Of a DNA stretch of 64,000 nucleotides, positions 33,815 to 43,028 are shown in pieces (position 1 is the stretch's first letter; each line of letters starts with the position of its first letter). A program made the position numbers and the translations under genes. Below the pieces are notes generated by a model, which did not search any database, was not told the DNA's origin, and saw only the letters and a program-made list of their open reading frames with translations. The DNA lies in NCBI RefSeq assembly GCF_010671595.1, contig NZ_JAABOP010000003.1, forward strand, positions 149,430-213,429, written 5' to 3'. This DNA is from Muriicola jejuensis. Its GTDB lineage: Bacteria; Bacteroidota; Bacteroidia; Flavobacteriales; Flavobacteriaceae.

Positions 33815-34356
33815 GGCAGCTCGGTAAAAGAAATCAGCAAAAAAAGTAACCCGTTGTGTGCCATGTGCATAAGGATAGCGTATTCCAGGCCAAGCCTTAC
33901 CCTGAGGAAACCCAAAAAGAACCCCATCAGGGTCTGGGGGGCCACCAACAGAGGCGTCCAAGGCAGCAAATGATCGCTATTTTCAAAATTACCAAGATGG
34001 ACCAGGCCGAAAAGTATGCAGGACATATAAAAGGCGAAAGGGAAGTAGGGCGACTTCCTGAAGAAAACCAAAGGGCCACGGAAGAGGCTTTCTTCGATCA
34101 GAGGGGCCAGGATCACCATCAGGAGGAATACCTGTGGGAGGGAGTATGAAGAGAACATCTCAACGGTCTTATGTTCTCCCTGTTCTATGCCTAAAGAAAT
34201 AAAAATGCCTTCGGCCAAAATAGCGAGGCCTATCCCTAACAAGAGGTTCCAAAAGACCGCAGAGGCCAGTACTTTAATTCTGACATCAGTAGAAATTCCT
34301 CTGTACGCGGTGTATTCAGGTTTGAGGGCAAACGACCAAAGGTGTTTAAGGATCAT
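33811..34356 (-). CDS. CPBP family intramembrane metalloprotease
   Basis: This 181-residue membrane protein has about five helices and the CPBP motifs: EESLFRG (Glu88, Glu89, Arg93), F-x3-H in [11 protein letters not shown] and a C-terminal HMAHNGLLF. The paired Glu and two His form the metal site in the Abi/CAAX-type proteases. Substrates are unknown. It overlaps both neighbours by 4 bases, so it is translated together with the LolD-like and TIGR02757 genes. Confidence 0.85.
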   Translation of the reverse strand: MILKHLWSFALKPEYTAYRGISTDVRIKVLASAVFWNLLLGIGLAILAEGIFISLGIEQGEHKTVEMFSSYSLPQVFLLMVILAPLIEESLFRGPLVFFRKSPYFPFAFYMSCILFGLVHLGNFENSDHLLPWTPLLVAPQTLMGFFLGFLRVRLGLEYAILMHMAHNGLLFLLISFTELP

Positions 34357-35018
34357 TGATTTACGATAAGTCCGTCGATCATCGTCAGTTTGCGGTCCGC
34401 CATATCGGCGAGTTCTTCATTGTGCGTCACGATGACAAAGGTCTGACCGAACTCTTCCCTTAAACTGAAAAAGAGCTTGTGGAGAACCTCTGCACTTTCC
34501 GAATCTAGGTTACCGCTGGGCTCGTCTGCCAGTATTACCGAAGGGTTGTTGATCAGGGCCCTGGCGACGGCCACCCGCTGCTGTTCACCTCCCGACAACT
34601 CGCTGGGCTTGTGGTGCAGCCGATCTCCCAGGCCTAGAAAGGTGAGAAGTTCTGCCCCTCTTTTCTCGGCCTCCCCCGGGGGTGTTCTTTTGATGAAAGC
34701 AGGTATACAAACGTTTTCCAAAGCTGTAAACTCTGGTAAAAGCTGATGAAACTGGAAGATGAAACCGATGTGCTCGTTGCGGAATTGAGCAAGAGCTTTA
34801 TCGTTGAGACGGGTCACTTCGACCCCGCTTACCTCCAGGTCGCTTTCGCCCGGATTTGACTGGTGGTCCAGCGTTCCAAGGATCTGCAGGAGGGTAGTCT
34901 TTCCGGCTCCGGATGCCCCGACGATCGAGACGATTTCTCCTTTCTTAATATGGAGGTCAACGCCTTTTAGAACCTGCAGGGACCCATAGTATTTCTGAAT
35001 ATTTCTGGCGGTGATCAT
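34353..35018 (-). CDS. LolD/MacB-type ABC transporter ATP-binding protein
   Basis: This 221-residue ABC ATPase has Walker [10 protein letters not shown] (34-42), signature [14 protein letters not shown], Walker [13 protein letters not shown] and an H-loop in [11 protein letters not shown]. The [10 protein letters not shown] and [16 protein letters not shown] sequences place it in the LolD/MacB/FtsE group that works with FtsX-like permeases on lipoprotein release or efflux. The permease partner is not in this operon and must be coded elsewhere. Confidence 0.9.
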   Translation of the reverse strand: MITARNIQKYYGSLQVLKGVDLHIKKGEIVSIVGASGAGKTTLLQILGTLDHQSNPGESDLEVSGVEVTRLNDKALAQFRNEHIGFIFQFHQLLPEFTALENVCIPAFIKRTPPGEAEKRGAELLTFLGLGDRLHHKPSELSGGEQQRVAVARALINNPSVILADEPSGNLDSESAEVLHKLFFSLREEFGQTFVIVTHNEELADMADRKLTMIDGLIVNQ

Positions 35019-35187
35019 CCCAAACCTTTTAAAGGTCGAAAGTACACATAAGCGCGTTCATTACAAAATGGGAACCATTCGCCACGTAATCAGAGAATAC
35101 TAGCGGCATAAATGGCTTCTATGCCATTTGATGGTTCCTCCTTCTGCTAATTATACGTTAAAGTCGAGGTGGCCTTAGAGAATTGCT

Positions 35188-35195
35188 TAATTTTG
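35188..35195 (+). promoter_or_regulatory. Bacteroidota -7 box upstream of folE
   Basis: TAATTTTG matches TAnnTTTG and lies 66 bases before the folE ATG, leaving a leader that contains the hairpin at 35228. Confidence 0.4.
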
Positions 35196-35227
35196 TTTAA
35201 GTTTATAATTGAAATACTAAACAAATC

Positions 35228-35245
35228 AAAACGCTGAGCGTTTTT
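35228..35245 (+). terminator. Terminator-like hairpin in the folE leader
   Basis: A perfect 7-bp stem (35228-35234 with 35238-35244) with a three-base loop runs into a T tract 16 bases before the folE start. It lies downstream of the candidate folE promoter, so it could attenuate transcription. No known riboswitch is recognised. It may simply be a chance palindrome. Confidence 0.35.
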
Positions 35246-35261
35246 ACATAATAACTTTCCT

Positions 35262-35861
35262 ATGGCACCTTATCAGAACCTGGAAGAATACAACTTAACA
35301 ATTACCAACGAAGTAAAGGAACGGTACTCCAAGATCATCGATGAGATAGGGGAGGACGTTAAGCGGGAAGGCCTTTTGAAAACCCCGGAAAGGGCTGCGA
35401 AAGCCATGTTATTCTTAACGCAGGGGTATAAGCAGGACGCAGTGAAGATCTTGAAGAGCGCCATGTTCGCTGAGGATTATGACGAGATGGTGATCATCAA
35501 GGACATAGAGGTTTATTCCCTTTGTGAACACCACATGCTTCCTTTTTATGGCAAAGCTCACATTGCATATATCCCTGATGGGTATATCGTAGGGTTGAGT
35601 AAGATCCCCAGGGTGGTGGATGTCTTCGCCAGAAGATTACAGGTTCAGGAACGCCTTACGCACGATATACTGGAATGCATCAATACTACTTTGAAACCCA
35701 AAGGTGTGGCTGTGGTGATCGAAGCCTCCCACATGTGTATGATGATGAGGGGAGTTCAAAAACAAAATTCCGTAACCACTACTTCCGGCTTCAGGGGTCA
35801 GTTCGAAAAGATAGAGACCAGGAATGAGTTCTTAAAATTGATTAGTTCCAAGCTGTCCTAA
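35262..35861 (+). CDS. folE: GTP cyclohydrolase I
   Basis: This 199-residue protein converts GTP to dihydroneopterin triphosphate, the first step to folate and tetrahydropterins. Zinc ligands are Cys88 and His91 in [13 protein letters not shown] and Cys159 in SHMCMMMRG. The [19 protein letters not shown] and [23 protein letters not shown] blocks are canonical. The C-terminal SGFRGQFE matches the end of the active-site tunnel. It stands alone, with a GNRA-loop terminator after it. Confidence 0.96.
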   Translation: MAPYQNLEEYNLTITNEVKERYSKIIDEIGEDVKREGLLKTPERAAKAMLFLTQGYKQDAVKILKSAMFAEDYDEMVIIKDIEVYSLCEHHMLPFYGKAHIAYIPDGYIVGLSKIPRVVDVFARRLQVQERLTHDILECINTTLKPKGVAVVIEASHMCMMMRGVQKQNSVTTTSGFRGQFEKIETRNEFLKLISSKLS

Positions 35862-35885
35862 GGAATTTTAACGATATTTATAAGG

Positions 35886-35914
35886 AACCCGTCTGTGCGA
35901 ACAGACGGGTTTTC
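35886..35914 (+). terminator. Terminator of folE with GCGA tetraloop
   Basis: A perfect 11-bp stem (35886-35896 with 35901-35911) closes a GCGA loop and runs into a T-rich tail, 24 bases after the folE stop. Confidence 0.88.
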
Positions 35915-35931
35915 TTTATTTTTATCTGCAA

Positions 35932-36237
35932 ATGAAAAAGGGATCCAAAATAAAATACCTGTTGTTGGGGCTTCTCTTTGATGGAATAGGGATGCTTTCC
36001 TTTGCTATCCCCGGCCTTGGCGAATTTTCAGATGTGATCTGGGCCCCAGTGGCAGCCTGGCTGATGACCCGTTTGTACAAGGGCAGAATAGGGCAAATAG
36101 CCGGGGTAGTAACTTTTATAGAGGAGCTGGTCCCGGGCCTTGATATCGTTCCCAGCTTTACCCTGATGTGGATCTATACCTATGTCCTTTCCAGAAAAAA
36201 GACTGGGAAGGTCGTCGAGTCCGGAGAATCTCATTAA
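35932..36237 (+). CDS. Small membrane protein of unknown function
   Basis: This 101-residue protein has two to three hydrophobic stretches: YLLLGLLFDGIGMLSFAIPG, the short VIWAPVAAWLMTRLY and DIVPSFTLMWIYTYVLS. A conserved-looking IEELVPGLDIVPSFT sits between them. The same pattern is common in Flavobacteria without a named function. Its end overlaps the convergent DUF6787 gene by 4 bases. Confidence 0.7.
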   Translation: MKKGSKIKYLLLGLLFDGIGMLSFAIPGLGEFSDVIWAPVAAWLMTRLYKGRIGQIAGVVTFIEELVPGLDIVPSFTLMWIYTYVLSRKKTGKVVESGESH

Positions 36238-36560
36238 CTTCCTGAAAAAAAGCGCCCTAAGCCCATACGGGTGAGCATTTTCTTTTCAAAATTCCAGAAA
36301 AAGGTGAACTGGCCGAAGAGCCACCCGAATAACACCAGCAAGACCTGGTAGAAGGGGAAGATAAGCAGGATCCTCAGGCACCAGTACACCCAGCCGCTCC
36401 ACCAGACCTCCGGGAAGGCCTCCCGGGACAGACCGATAAAGTTCAAAAATGGCTTGGCCACATAGACCGAAGCCGAACCGGTGATCGCAAAAACCCAGAA
36501 AATTACTAGTAATTGCCAGTTGGAGCTGATGCCCCAGTATTTTTTCAGCCTGTCCGTCAC
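36234..36560 (-). CDS. DUF6787 family membrane protein
   Basis: This 108-residue protein has two membrane helices (LLVIFWVFAITGSASVYVA and LRILLIFPFYQVLLVLFGWLFG). It has the WW-x-G-W-V-Y-W loop and a C-terminal FFWNFEKKMLTRMG block typical of DUF6787 in Flavobacteriaceae, whose function is unknown. A promoter-like box lies 18 bases upstream, so it may be expressed separately from the DUF6146 gene. Confidence 0.75.
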   Translation of the reverse strand: MTDRLKKYWGISSNWQLLVIFWVFAITGSASVYVAKPFLNFIGLSREAFPEVWWSGWVYWCLRILLIFPFYQVLLVLFGWLFGQFTFFWNFEKKMLTRMGLGRFFSGS

Positions 36561-36578
36561 GTCCTTCTTTTAAAGCCG

Positions 36579-36586
36579 CAAAGTTA
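36579..36586 (-). promoter_or_regulatory. Bacteroidota -7 box for the DUF6787 gene
   Basis: The minus strand reads TAACTTTG, matching TAnnTTTG, 18 bases upstream of the ATG at 36560. Confidence 0.45.
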
Positions 36587-36590
36587 TAAA

Positions 36591-37064
36591 TTAAATGCGG
36601 GGAGCAAAAGGTCCCAGGCGCTGGTTATATTTCCTCTGGAAATAAATGAAATAATTATAGAGCTTGTAGTTTACGTCATACCCGTAATCTATGGCCGGGT
36701 CGTAGTCGATCTGGAGTTGATAGAGTTGGGGGTCGAATTGCAGGTTATTGATCACGCGGTTATTCCATTCGATCACGAACAAACGGTTGCGGTTTTCCAG
36801 GAAAGACTTTGAATAGTATCCCGGAGGACGGGCCACAGCCTGCAACCATACATTGAAACCGGGTTCAATGATGATGATCTCATAGTTCGATTCTTCATCG
36901 GATATTTCAACGGTATCTGCCTCCGAAGTATTAAAAGCTTTTCTTTCCTGTTCGGATACAGGGGTGTTTACCTTTGATCCGGTACAGCTTGTAATGAGGA
37001 TGAGCAGACCGAAAAAAAGAAACATCCCTGTTCGTATCGTTCCTTTATATATCTTTTTATCCAT
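36591..37064 (-). CDS. DUF6146 family lipoprotein
   Basis: From the ATG at 37064 the protein has 157 residues with a lipoprotein signal (MFLFFGLLILITSC, Cys at about 28). The core YEIIIIEPGFNVWLQAVARP, YYSKSFLENRNRLFVIEWN and INYD-like QIDYDPAIDYGYDVNYKLYNYF match DUF6146, found only in Bacteroidota. The longer frame to 37247 runs through the terminator of the DUF937 gene and is not credible. Function unknown. Confidence 0.8.
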   Translation of the reverse strand: MDKKIYKGTIRTGMFLFFGLLILITSCTGSKVNTPVSEQERKAFNTSEADTVEISDEESNYEIIIIEPGFNVWLQAVARPPGYYSKSFLENRNRLFVIEWNNRVINNLQFDPQLYQLQIDYDPAIDYGYDVNYKLYNYFIYFQRKYNQRLGPFAPRI

Positions 37065-37077
37065 ACTAAGAAGATAC

Positions 37078-37106
37078 AAAAAAACCACCGGTGTTGTCCC
37101 GGTGGT
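37078..37106 (-). terminator. Terminator of the DUF937 gene
   Basis: A perfect 8-bp stem (37084-37091 with 37099-37106) is followed on the minus strand by a T run. Confidence 0.8.
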
Positions 37107-37137
37107 CCTGTTAAAAATCCTTAAGTAATCCCGGCTG

Positions 37138-37770
37138 TTATTTTCCAAAGAGTCCACCCAGCATACCGCCGAGTCCGCCTTTTTTCTTATTTGTCCCCAG
37201 GACCATCCCGGCCACGTCGTCCAATACACTGCCATCCCCATCTGCATCGATCAGGCTGGTGATCAGACTTTGATTCTGCTTGGGTTGTCCTCCCAGCATG
37301 GACCCCAGCAAGGAGGTCAGACCATCAGAATCACTGACATTGCTCTGGGCCTTTTGTCTGCCCAGGTAACCCATGACGATAGGGGCCGCGATCTTCAGGA
37401 TCTGGGCCACAGTGCCCGCATCCACGCCCGATTTCTGGCTCAAGGCATTTTCAACCAAAGGCTGTTTCTTCCCCAGGATATGTCCTAGGATCCCGGCACC
37501 GTCCTCAAGAACGGAATCGTTCACCCCACCCTGGAAAAGTCCGCCCAGGTTATCCAAAATGCCTCCTGAGTGCTTGGAATTCAATGCGTTGATCAAACCG
37601 GATGCACCCTGAGGATCAGAGGCATTCTTTTTCATTGCCCCGAGGAGCAGTGGCATCGCCATGCTCAGGACATCCGCTGTTTTATCAGCAGGTTGTCCGG
37701 TCTGTTCCGAAACCCCGTCAATAAGTTGTTTGCCCATCGGGCCACCCAATAAATCTAAAAGTCCTGACAT
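37138..37770 (-). CDS. DUF937 domain protein
   Basis: This 210-residue protein is rich in Gly, Leu and Asn, with the DUF937 pattern SGLLDLLGGPMGKQLIDGVSEQTGQP, VLSMAMPLLLGAMKKNA and ILKIAAPIVMGYLGRQK. There is no signal peptide. A calcium-binding-like DADGDGSVLDDV stretch near residue 175 matches dockerin/EF-hand style loops in form. It lies between serA and the DUF6146 gene. The family has no known activity. Confidence 0.82.
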   Translation of the reverse strand: MSGLLDLLGGPMGKQLIDGVSEQTGQPADKTADVLSMAMPLLLGAMKKNASDPQGASGLINALNSKHSGGILDNLGGLFQGGVNDSVLEDGAGILGHILGKKQPLVENALSQKSGVDAGTVAQILKIAAPIVMGYLGRQKAQSNVSDSDGLTSLLGSMLGGQPKQNQSLITSLIDADGDGSVLDDVAGMVLGTNKKKGGLGGMLGGLFGK

Positions 37771-37810
37771 TGTCTTATTAATTTTGGTAGAAATATACTG
37801 TTTTTTCTCC

Positions 37811-38767
37811 CTAATTGAGGAGTTTGATGATCTGTTCGGCCAGTTCTGTACCTATACGGTCCTGGGCCTCCCCTGTGGCAGCTCCAATATGGGGCGAAAG
37901 GGAGATCTTTGGATGCATCAGGATACGCACTTCAGGATGAGGCTCACTTTCGAACACATCAAGCCCGGCAAAAGCGATCTTACCGCGGTCTATGGCATCC
38001 AGAAGAGCCACTTCATCGATGACACCTCCACGTGCGGCGTTTACCAGGCCCACACCGTTCTTCATCATATCAAACTCTGCTCTCCCGATCACGTATTCTT
38101 TCTGTGCTGGCACGTGAAGCGTAATGAAATCTGCCTCTTTCAGGAGTTCTTCCTTGGAACTCGACTTGAGGGAAAAGGTAGTGATCTGTCCGTCGAAAAA
38201 GGAGATACTCAGTTCGGTCTCCTCATAGTTCGGGTCACAATACATCACTTTCATCCCGATACCCAGGGCGATCTTAGCGGTAGCCTGGCCTATCCTCCCA
38301 AAGCCGAGAACACCCAGGGTTTTCCCTCTGAGTTCCGATCCATTCCCATAACTCTTTTTAAGGCTCTTGAAATTCTTGTCCCCCTCCAGAGGCATGTTCC
38401 GGTTTGCGTCATAGAGAAACCTCACTCCACCAAATAAATGCGCGAAGACGAGTTCTGCAACGGAAGCTGATGAGGAGGCAGGTGTATTGATCACGTGCAA
38501 ACCTTTTTCCCTGGCGTATTCCACGTCTATGTTGTCCATCCCTACGCCACCCCTTCCGATGAGTTTAAGTCCGGGGCAGGAGTCTATCAACTCCTTTCTA
38601 ACCTGGGTCGCGCTGCGTACCAGCAGGCCTGAGATGTTTTCCTGGTTGATGTATTTCGCCAGTTGCTCCTGGGCCACGTTGGTGGTCAGTACTTCAAAAC
38701 CGGCTGATTCCAATGCTTCAATGCCACTTTTTGAAATGCCGTCATTGGCAAGGATCTTTTTACTCAT
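37811..38767 (-). CDS. serA: D-3-phosphoglycerate dehydrogenase, short form
   Basis: This 318-residue D-2-hydroxyacid dehydrogenase has the NAD motif LGVLGFGRIGQATAKIA, the catalytic Arg in NAARGGVID, Glu in DVFESEP and His in SPHIGAATGEAQDRI. It lacks the C-terminal ACT domain of longer SerA proteins, so serine feedback is not expected. With serC 41 bases upstream it gives the first two steps of serine synthesis. The substrate is assigned mainly from this pairing. Confidence 0.9.
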   Translation of the reverse strand: MSKKILANDGISKSGIEALESAGFEVLTTNVAQEQLAKYINQENISGLLVRSATQVRKELIDSCPGLKLIGRGGVGMDNIDVEYAREKGLHVINTPASSSASVAELVFAHLFGGVRFLYDANRNMPLEGDKNFKSLKKSYGNGSELRGKTLGVLGFGRIGQATAKIALGIGMKVMYCDPNYEETELSISFFDGQITTFSLKSSSKEELLKEADFITLHVPAQKEYVIGRAEFDMMKNGVGLVNAARGGVIDEVALLDAIDRGKIAFAGLDVFESEPHPEVRILMHPKISLSPHIGAATGEAQDRIGTELAEQIIKLLN

Positions 38768-38808
38768 AAATACTTTGATTCAGTTCCGATTTTCATTTGG
38801 GGGGCTTT

Positions 38809-39873
38809 TCAGGCCTTGCGTTCCAGGTCGCTCATCACATCTACCAGCACGCCAACACTCTCAAGGGTAAGTGCGTTGTACATGGATGCCCTGTAACCAC
38901 CTACAGAACGGTGTCCGTTCAGGCCATTGATCCCAGCTTCCTTCCACATGGCATCAAAGGTGTCTTTGAGTTTTTCGTCAGTTAGGGTAAAGGTTGCGTT
39001 CATACTGGAACGGTCTTCTTTATTCGCGAATCCCTGGAAAAGTGGGTTGAGGTCGATCTCCGAATAGATAAGCTTGGCCTTTTTCTCATTGATCTCCTCA
39101 ATCGCAGCAATGCCTCCCATGTCTTTTAACCACTGCAGGGTGAGCATGCAGACGTAGACCGGGAATACCGCAGGTGTGTTGAACATACTGTCCTTCCCGA
39201 TGTGCACCTTGTAATTGAGCATGGAAGGGATCTGCCTGCTAACCTTGCCGAGCAGGTCTTCTTTGATAACCACCAGGGTCGTTCCTGCCGGACCCATATT
39301 TTTTTGAGCCCCGGCATAGATAAGGTCGAATGATGAAAAATCGAGCTGGCGGGAGAAGATGTCGGAACTCATATCACAGACAAGGGGAACACCCGTTTTG
39401 GGAAATTTCTTGATCTGTGTGCCGAAAATAGTGTTGTTGGAGGTCAGGTGCAGGTAATCCAGGTCCGTCGGAATATCAAAATCCTTGGGAATGTAGTTGA
39501 AATTCTTATCCTTGGAAGAAGCGATCTCTATGGCATTCCCGATAAACTTAGCCTCCTTCAGGGCATTTGAGCTCCAGGTTCCTGTATTCAGATACCCTGC
39601 CTTGTTCTCCAGCAGGTTGTAAGCCAGCATGAGGAACTGCAGGCTGGCTCCTCCCTGTAGATAGAGAGCCTGGTATCCTTTGCCTTCCAGTCCAAGGAGT
39701 TCAAGGGCCAGGGACCTGGCCTTTTCCATAACGGCCACGAACTCCTTGCTCCTGTGGGAGATCTCGATCAGGGAAAGCCCTATGCCGTCCAATTCGAGGA
39801 CAGCCTCCGAAGCCTTCTTCATGACCTCGGCAGGCAGGATGCATGGACCGGCACTAAAATTGTGTTTTTTCAT
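38809..39873 (-). CDS. serC: Phosphoserine aminotransferase
   Basis: This 354-residue fold-type I aminotransferase begins KKHNFSAGPCILPAEV and has the PLP lysine K191 in GAQKNMGPAG. QGGASLQF and the C-terminal GHRSVGGYRASMYNAL phosphate-binding region complete the SerC pattern. It makes O-phosphoserine from 3-phosphohydroxypyruvate and glutamate. It is co-directional with serA and the LuxC-like gene. O-phosphoserine is also the presumed substrate of a cysteate synthase, if the PLP enzyme at 2761 has that role. Confidence 0.95.
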   Translation of the reverse strand: MKKHNFSAGPCILPAEVMKKASEAVLELDGIGLSLIEISHRSKEFVAVMEKARSLALELLGLEGKGYQALYLQGGASLQFLMLAYNLLENKAGYLNTGTWSSNALKEAKFIGNAIEIASSKDKNFNYIPKDFDIPTDLDYLHLTSNNTIFGTQIKKFPKTGVPLVCDMSSDIFSRQLDFSSFDLIYAGAQKNMGPAGTTLVVIKEDLLGKVSRQIPSMLNYKVHIGKDSMFNTPAVFPVYVCMLTLQWLKDMGGIAAIEEINEKKAKLIYSEIDLNPLFQGFANKEDRSSMNATFTLTDEKLKDTFDAMWKEAGINGLNGHRSVGGYRASMYNALTLESVGVLVDVMSDLERKA

Positions 39874-39950
39874 ATGTCAGGGTACTTTTTTGCAGCTGTA
39901 AAGGTCGAAAATTAACCTGAGAAAGGAGTTGCAAAACCGGATTAATTGTT

Positions 39951-40991
39951 TCAGGTTTTTAACAGGAATTCAACAGTATCCACCCCGTCCGCATAATCCG
40001 AAAGGGAGGGGTTTTGTGTTCGTCCAAAAGGGACCTCACCGGCCGAGAACCCATCTGCCACCACGCATTGGATCCTTTCTTTTTCGGCCTCCAGTTTACC
40101 TCCGAGCTCTTGCAAGGTGGAATAGGTCTCATAATAGACAGTACCGATGGGCGAAGCATACCCTTTATCCTCTTTCAGGATCAGAAACCCATTGTCTAAG
40201 AACGGGAACTCACTCATAAGGTAGACGGCCTTGTTGTAGTCGTAGTTATTGTGGTATTTATGGTGGTTCTTAATTGACTCAAAAGGTTCCAGGGAGGTAA
40301 AAAGACTCTCAAACGAGTAGCCCTGGGGCACGAACAATTTACTTACGTTGCGGCACCCGAGGCCAAAATACATGAAAATATCATTTCCCAGGGCTTTTAG
40401 TTGCTCGGGGGTTTCCTTTCCGGTAAGCACAGCCACACTGTTCCGGTTCTTTCTGATGATATGGGGTTTATTCCCAAAATAGTACTCGAAATAGCGTGAA
40501 GTATTGTCGCTTCCTGTTGCGATCACCGCATCGAATCCTTTCATTATTCCATCTGAAACAGTTATAATGCCTTCCATAAGGGGCTCATATTCCACGAGTT
40601 TCCTGATGAGGGCAGGCAGTAATTCGGTATCTCCAGAAGACAGCTTAACCAGGGCCCTGTGCCCCGTCATCAGGACGCAGAGCAGGTCGTGAAACCCGAC
40701 CATGGGAATGTTTCCCGCCATGATGACAGCCACACATCTGGGATCCCTTTCGGGGATTGAATAGGCCGAGATCCACGATCTCAGCTTGTCTTCGGTGAGT
40801 TCCCGGCCCCAGGCAGTAATGGCATATTCCAGGTTTTCCCTGGTGAACCACCCATTCTTGCTGCCTGCACGCTGTACCGCGTTCCGGAATTCGCATTCCT
40901 GGGTGTTGTATGAAGGGCTATCGAATTTGAAATCCCTCAGCAACTGGCCGAGTTTAACAAATGCTTGTATTCTTTGTTCCTGTGAGCCCAT
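39951..40991 (-). CDS. LuxC-like acyl-CoA reductase
   Basis: This 346-residue protein belongs to the LuxC/acyl-CoA reductase group of the aldehyde dehydrogenase superfamily. The likely nucleophile is Cys213 in YFGLGCRNVSKLFVP, with the dinucleotide-binding stretch VAVIMAGNIPMVGFHDLL near residue 88. LuxC enzymes reduce acyl groups to aldehydes with NADPH, but no luciferase genes are present. In Flavobacteria the gene is regularly found beside serC and a divergent ferredoxin, as here. Its natural substrate is unknown. Confidence 0.85.
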   Translation of the reverse strand: MGSQEQRIQAFVKLGQLLRDFKFDSPSYNTQECEFRNAVQRAGSKNGWFTRENLEYAITAWGRELTEDKLRSWISAYSIPERDPRCVAVIMAGNIPMVGFHDLLCVLMTGHRALVKLSSGDTELLPALIRKLVEYEPLMEGIITVSDGIMKGFDAVIATGSDNTSRYFEYYFGNKPHIIRKNRNSVAVLTGKETPEQLKALGNDIFMYFGLGCRNVSKLFVPQGYSFESLFTSLEPFESIKNHHKYHNNYDYNKAVYLMSEFPFLDNGFLILKEDKGYASPIGTVYYETYSTLQELGGKLEAEKERIQCVVADGFSAGEVPFGRTQNPSLSDYADGVDTVEFLLKT

Positions 40992-40996
40992 TATAT

Positions 40997-41027
40997 TTGT
41001 AGAAAATAAGATCGCCTTTTACCTTTG
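40997..41027 (+). promoter_or_regulatory. Flavobacterial promoter for the ferredoxin gene
   Basis: TTG at 40997-40999 and TACCTTTG at 41020-41027 are separated by 20 bases, matching TTG-N17-23-TAnnTTTG. Two reverse-strand boxes (41031-41038 and 41042-41049) could serve the divergent LuxC-like gene. Confidence 0.65.
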
Positions 41028-41108
41028 CGGCAAAAATAGGGCAAATGTAATACTAAGGCTTAGGCCCGGAACTTATTTTATTCAATTCGCTAAAAGAAAA
41101 AGAGAATT

Positions 41109-41462
41109 ATGGCTATCATTATAACTGACGAATGTATCAATTGCGGTGCCTGTGAACCTGAATGTCCGAACACGGCCATTTATGAAGGTGCCGATGAATG
41201 GCGCTACAGTGACGGTACTTCCCTGAAAGGAGAAGTGGTCCTGCCTGATGGGCGCAAGGTAAATGCGGATGAGGTTCAGGAACCTATCAGTGATGAGATC
41301 TACTATATCGCTCCCGATAAATGTACCGAGTGTATGGGTTTTCATGAAGAACCCCAGTGTGCCGCCGTTTGTCCCGTAGATTGCTGCGTGCCTGATGAGG
41401 ACCATGTGGAGAGTGAGGAAACCCTTCTTTCCAAGCAGCGATTCATGCATCCGGAAGACTAA
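41109..41462 (+). CDS. 2[4Fe-4S] ferredoxin
   Basis: This 117-residue protein has two cluster motifs: Cys9, 12, 15 and 19 ([12 protein letters not shown]), and Cys72, 75, 84 and 88 ([18 protein letters not shown]). The second has the eight-residue insertion of Allochromatium/YfhL-type ferredoxins with low potential. About 50 residues between the motifs, with a [14 protein letters not shown] segment, are longer than in standard ferredoxins. It is a likely electron donor, and its gene diverges from the LuxC-like reductase. It overlaps the next convergent gene by 4 bases. Confidence 0.93.
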   Translation: MAIIITDECINCGACEPECPNTAIYEGADEWRYSDGTSLKGEVVLPDGRKVNADEVQEPISDEIYYIAPDKCTECMGFHEEPQCAAVCPVDCCVPDEDHVESEETLLSKQRFMHPED

Positions 41463-42943
41463 TTCTCCGTAACCCTGAAATTTTTCATTTCCTCCAATGG
41501 CTGAATGATCTGCTGGTCCTGCCAGATGGAAGGTTCAAACTGTTTCAGTTGGGTATAAGGCACCTTCTCGGCCTCCACCAGGCTTTGGAATTCGGCTGGG
41601 TTTAACTGCTGTGTAGATAAGATCAGCAGTTCCTGCTTTTCACGTCCTTCACCTTCCAGGCTAAAATCAAAAAGAACCTTGTCCCTCTTTGAACTGTTCT
41701 CTATAAATTTGAGCGGCCTGTGCAGATAGATGTAGTTCCCTTCTTCCCTCGTAATATAATAGGGCTGATAAACTCCATTTTCTGAAGCCTTGTAGATCAC
41801 GGTTCCTCTGTTCTTATTTTCGATGTATTTGATGCCCAGAAGCAGCTTCATATTGAATTTTTTCCCCCTTTTTCCCTCTCCATAGGCATAATCTGCTTTC
41901 AAAACCGCAAAATCCCGTGCTGATACGAACAGGGTGCCGGCGTACTTCGAACTCGCTTTGCGCGGACTGAAGGAGACCACATAGATAGGAGTACCCTGGA
42001 AATAGGATGCCCCTTTAAGTGCATAGCGATAGTCATCCCCATCCAGGAGTTTTTCCAGGAATGACAGCTCATGCCATTGCGACAATTTTATTGTGCGGAG
42101 GACGGAGGATCGGATCTCACCCTTTGAGAACTCATTTTTCTTTTCATCCCTCATAAAAACCTTCCGGTCGAATGCAAGAGAATCCTCAATTTTGAACAAC
42201 CCGGTTTTTAACTTGTAAGTCATGCTGGTATCCAGGTATTGAAGGATGATGCCTTGTGCCTGTTTTTGCACTCCATCCATGGAGAAATCCTTACGGCTGT
42301 CGAGTAGCTTGGTCGCCCGCGCAATGGAGATCTTGCTCGAATCCCTTTCTCTCATCAGCACCGTCCCGCTGTAGTCCCTGAATTCTATCAGCCGACTCTC
42401 CATGACCGCCCTGGCCAGGGAGTCAAGTTTTTTACTGGCCCTGCCGATCTGTTCCCTGGGGATACCGGTCGCCTTTTCTATCTCCACCTTCAGGTCATCA
42501 AAGTGCATATAGGAGGTTCCCCTGTAGAATACCTGGTATTTCTGGTTGGTACTGGAATAGTTCACGGGATAGGCCTTTCGCACTTCTCTCACGATCTCCT
42601 CTGCGGTAGGCTGCCGGTCCCTCAGGAGGACCTCATCCAGAGCGATGGCCGAGGGTTCGAGGTAGATCACGACCTCCAGGCCGGAATCCGGATAGGGGAT
42701 GCGTTTCTGGGCATATCCAAGGGATGAGACCAGTACACTGTCCCTGGGAATACCCGTCAATGAGAGGGAGAATCCTCCTTCTTCATTGGCGATGGTCCCG
42801 TAAGAGGCCCCGATCTGCACCGTGGCGTAAGGGATGGCTTCTTTGGTGTCCATATCCCTGACATAACCACTTAGGGTCTGACCTTGGAGGTATAATCCGG
42901 GCAAAAGGGATAACAGCAATAGAAATGCAATTCTTTTTGTCAA
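41459..42943 (-). CDS. Exported CarboxypepD_reg-like domain protein
   Basis: This 494-residue protein has a signal peptide ([16 protein letters not shown]) followed by a carboxypeptidase-regulatory-like beta-sandwich ([23 protein letters not shown]..., about 22-100). A long domain (about 105-470) of the DUF5686-like kind follows, with [15 protein letters not shown]. The first domain is the same as in TonB receptors, but no plug or barrel is seen. It is probably periplasmic or outer-membrane associated. Function unknown. Confidence 0.8.
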   Translation of the reverse strand: MTKRIAFLLLLSLLPGLYLQGQTLSGYVRDMDTKEAIPYATVQIGASYGTIANEEGGFSLSLTGIPRDSVLVSSLGYAQKRIPYPDSGLEVVIYLEPSAIALDEVLLRDRQPTAEEIVREVRKAYPVNYSSTNQKYQVFYRGTSYMHFDDLKVEIEKATGIPREQIGRASKKLDSLARAVMESRLIEFRDYSGTVLMRERDSSKISIARATKLLDSRKDFSMDGVQKQAQGIILQYLDTSMTYKLKTGLFKIEDSLAFDRKVFMRDEKKNEFSKGEIRSSVLRTIKLSQWHELSFLEKLLDGDDYRYALKGASYFQGTPIYVVSFSPRKASSKYAGTLFVSARDFAVLKADYAYGEGKRGKKFNMKLLLGIKYIENKNRGTVIYKASENGVYQPYYITREEGNYIYLHRPLKFIENSSKRDKVLFDFSLEGEGREKQELLILSTQQLNPAEFQSLVEAEKVPYTQLKQFEPSIWQDQQIIQPLEEMKNFRVTEN

Positions 42944-43028
42944 TGCAGAGCAGGTTTAGTCAGTAGACGATCAGGGCATCCTTTTGTTACGATGATTTAT
43001 AAAGTGTATCATACCAATAAATACTATA

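Noticed and set aside
36591..37247. Longer 218-codon version of the DUF6146 gene
   Set aside because: The extension crosses the DUF937 terminator and gene end; the lipoprotein signal starts at 37064.
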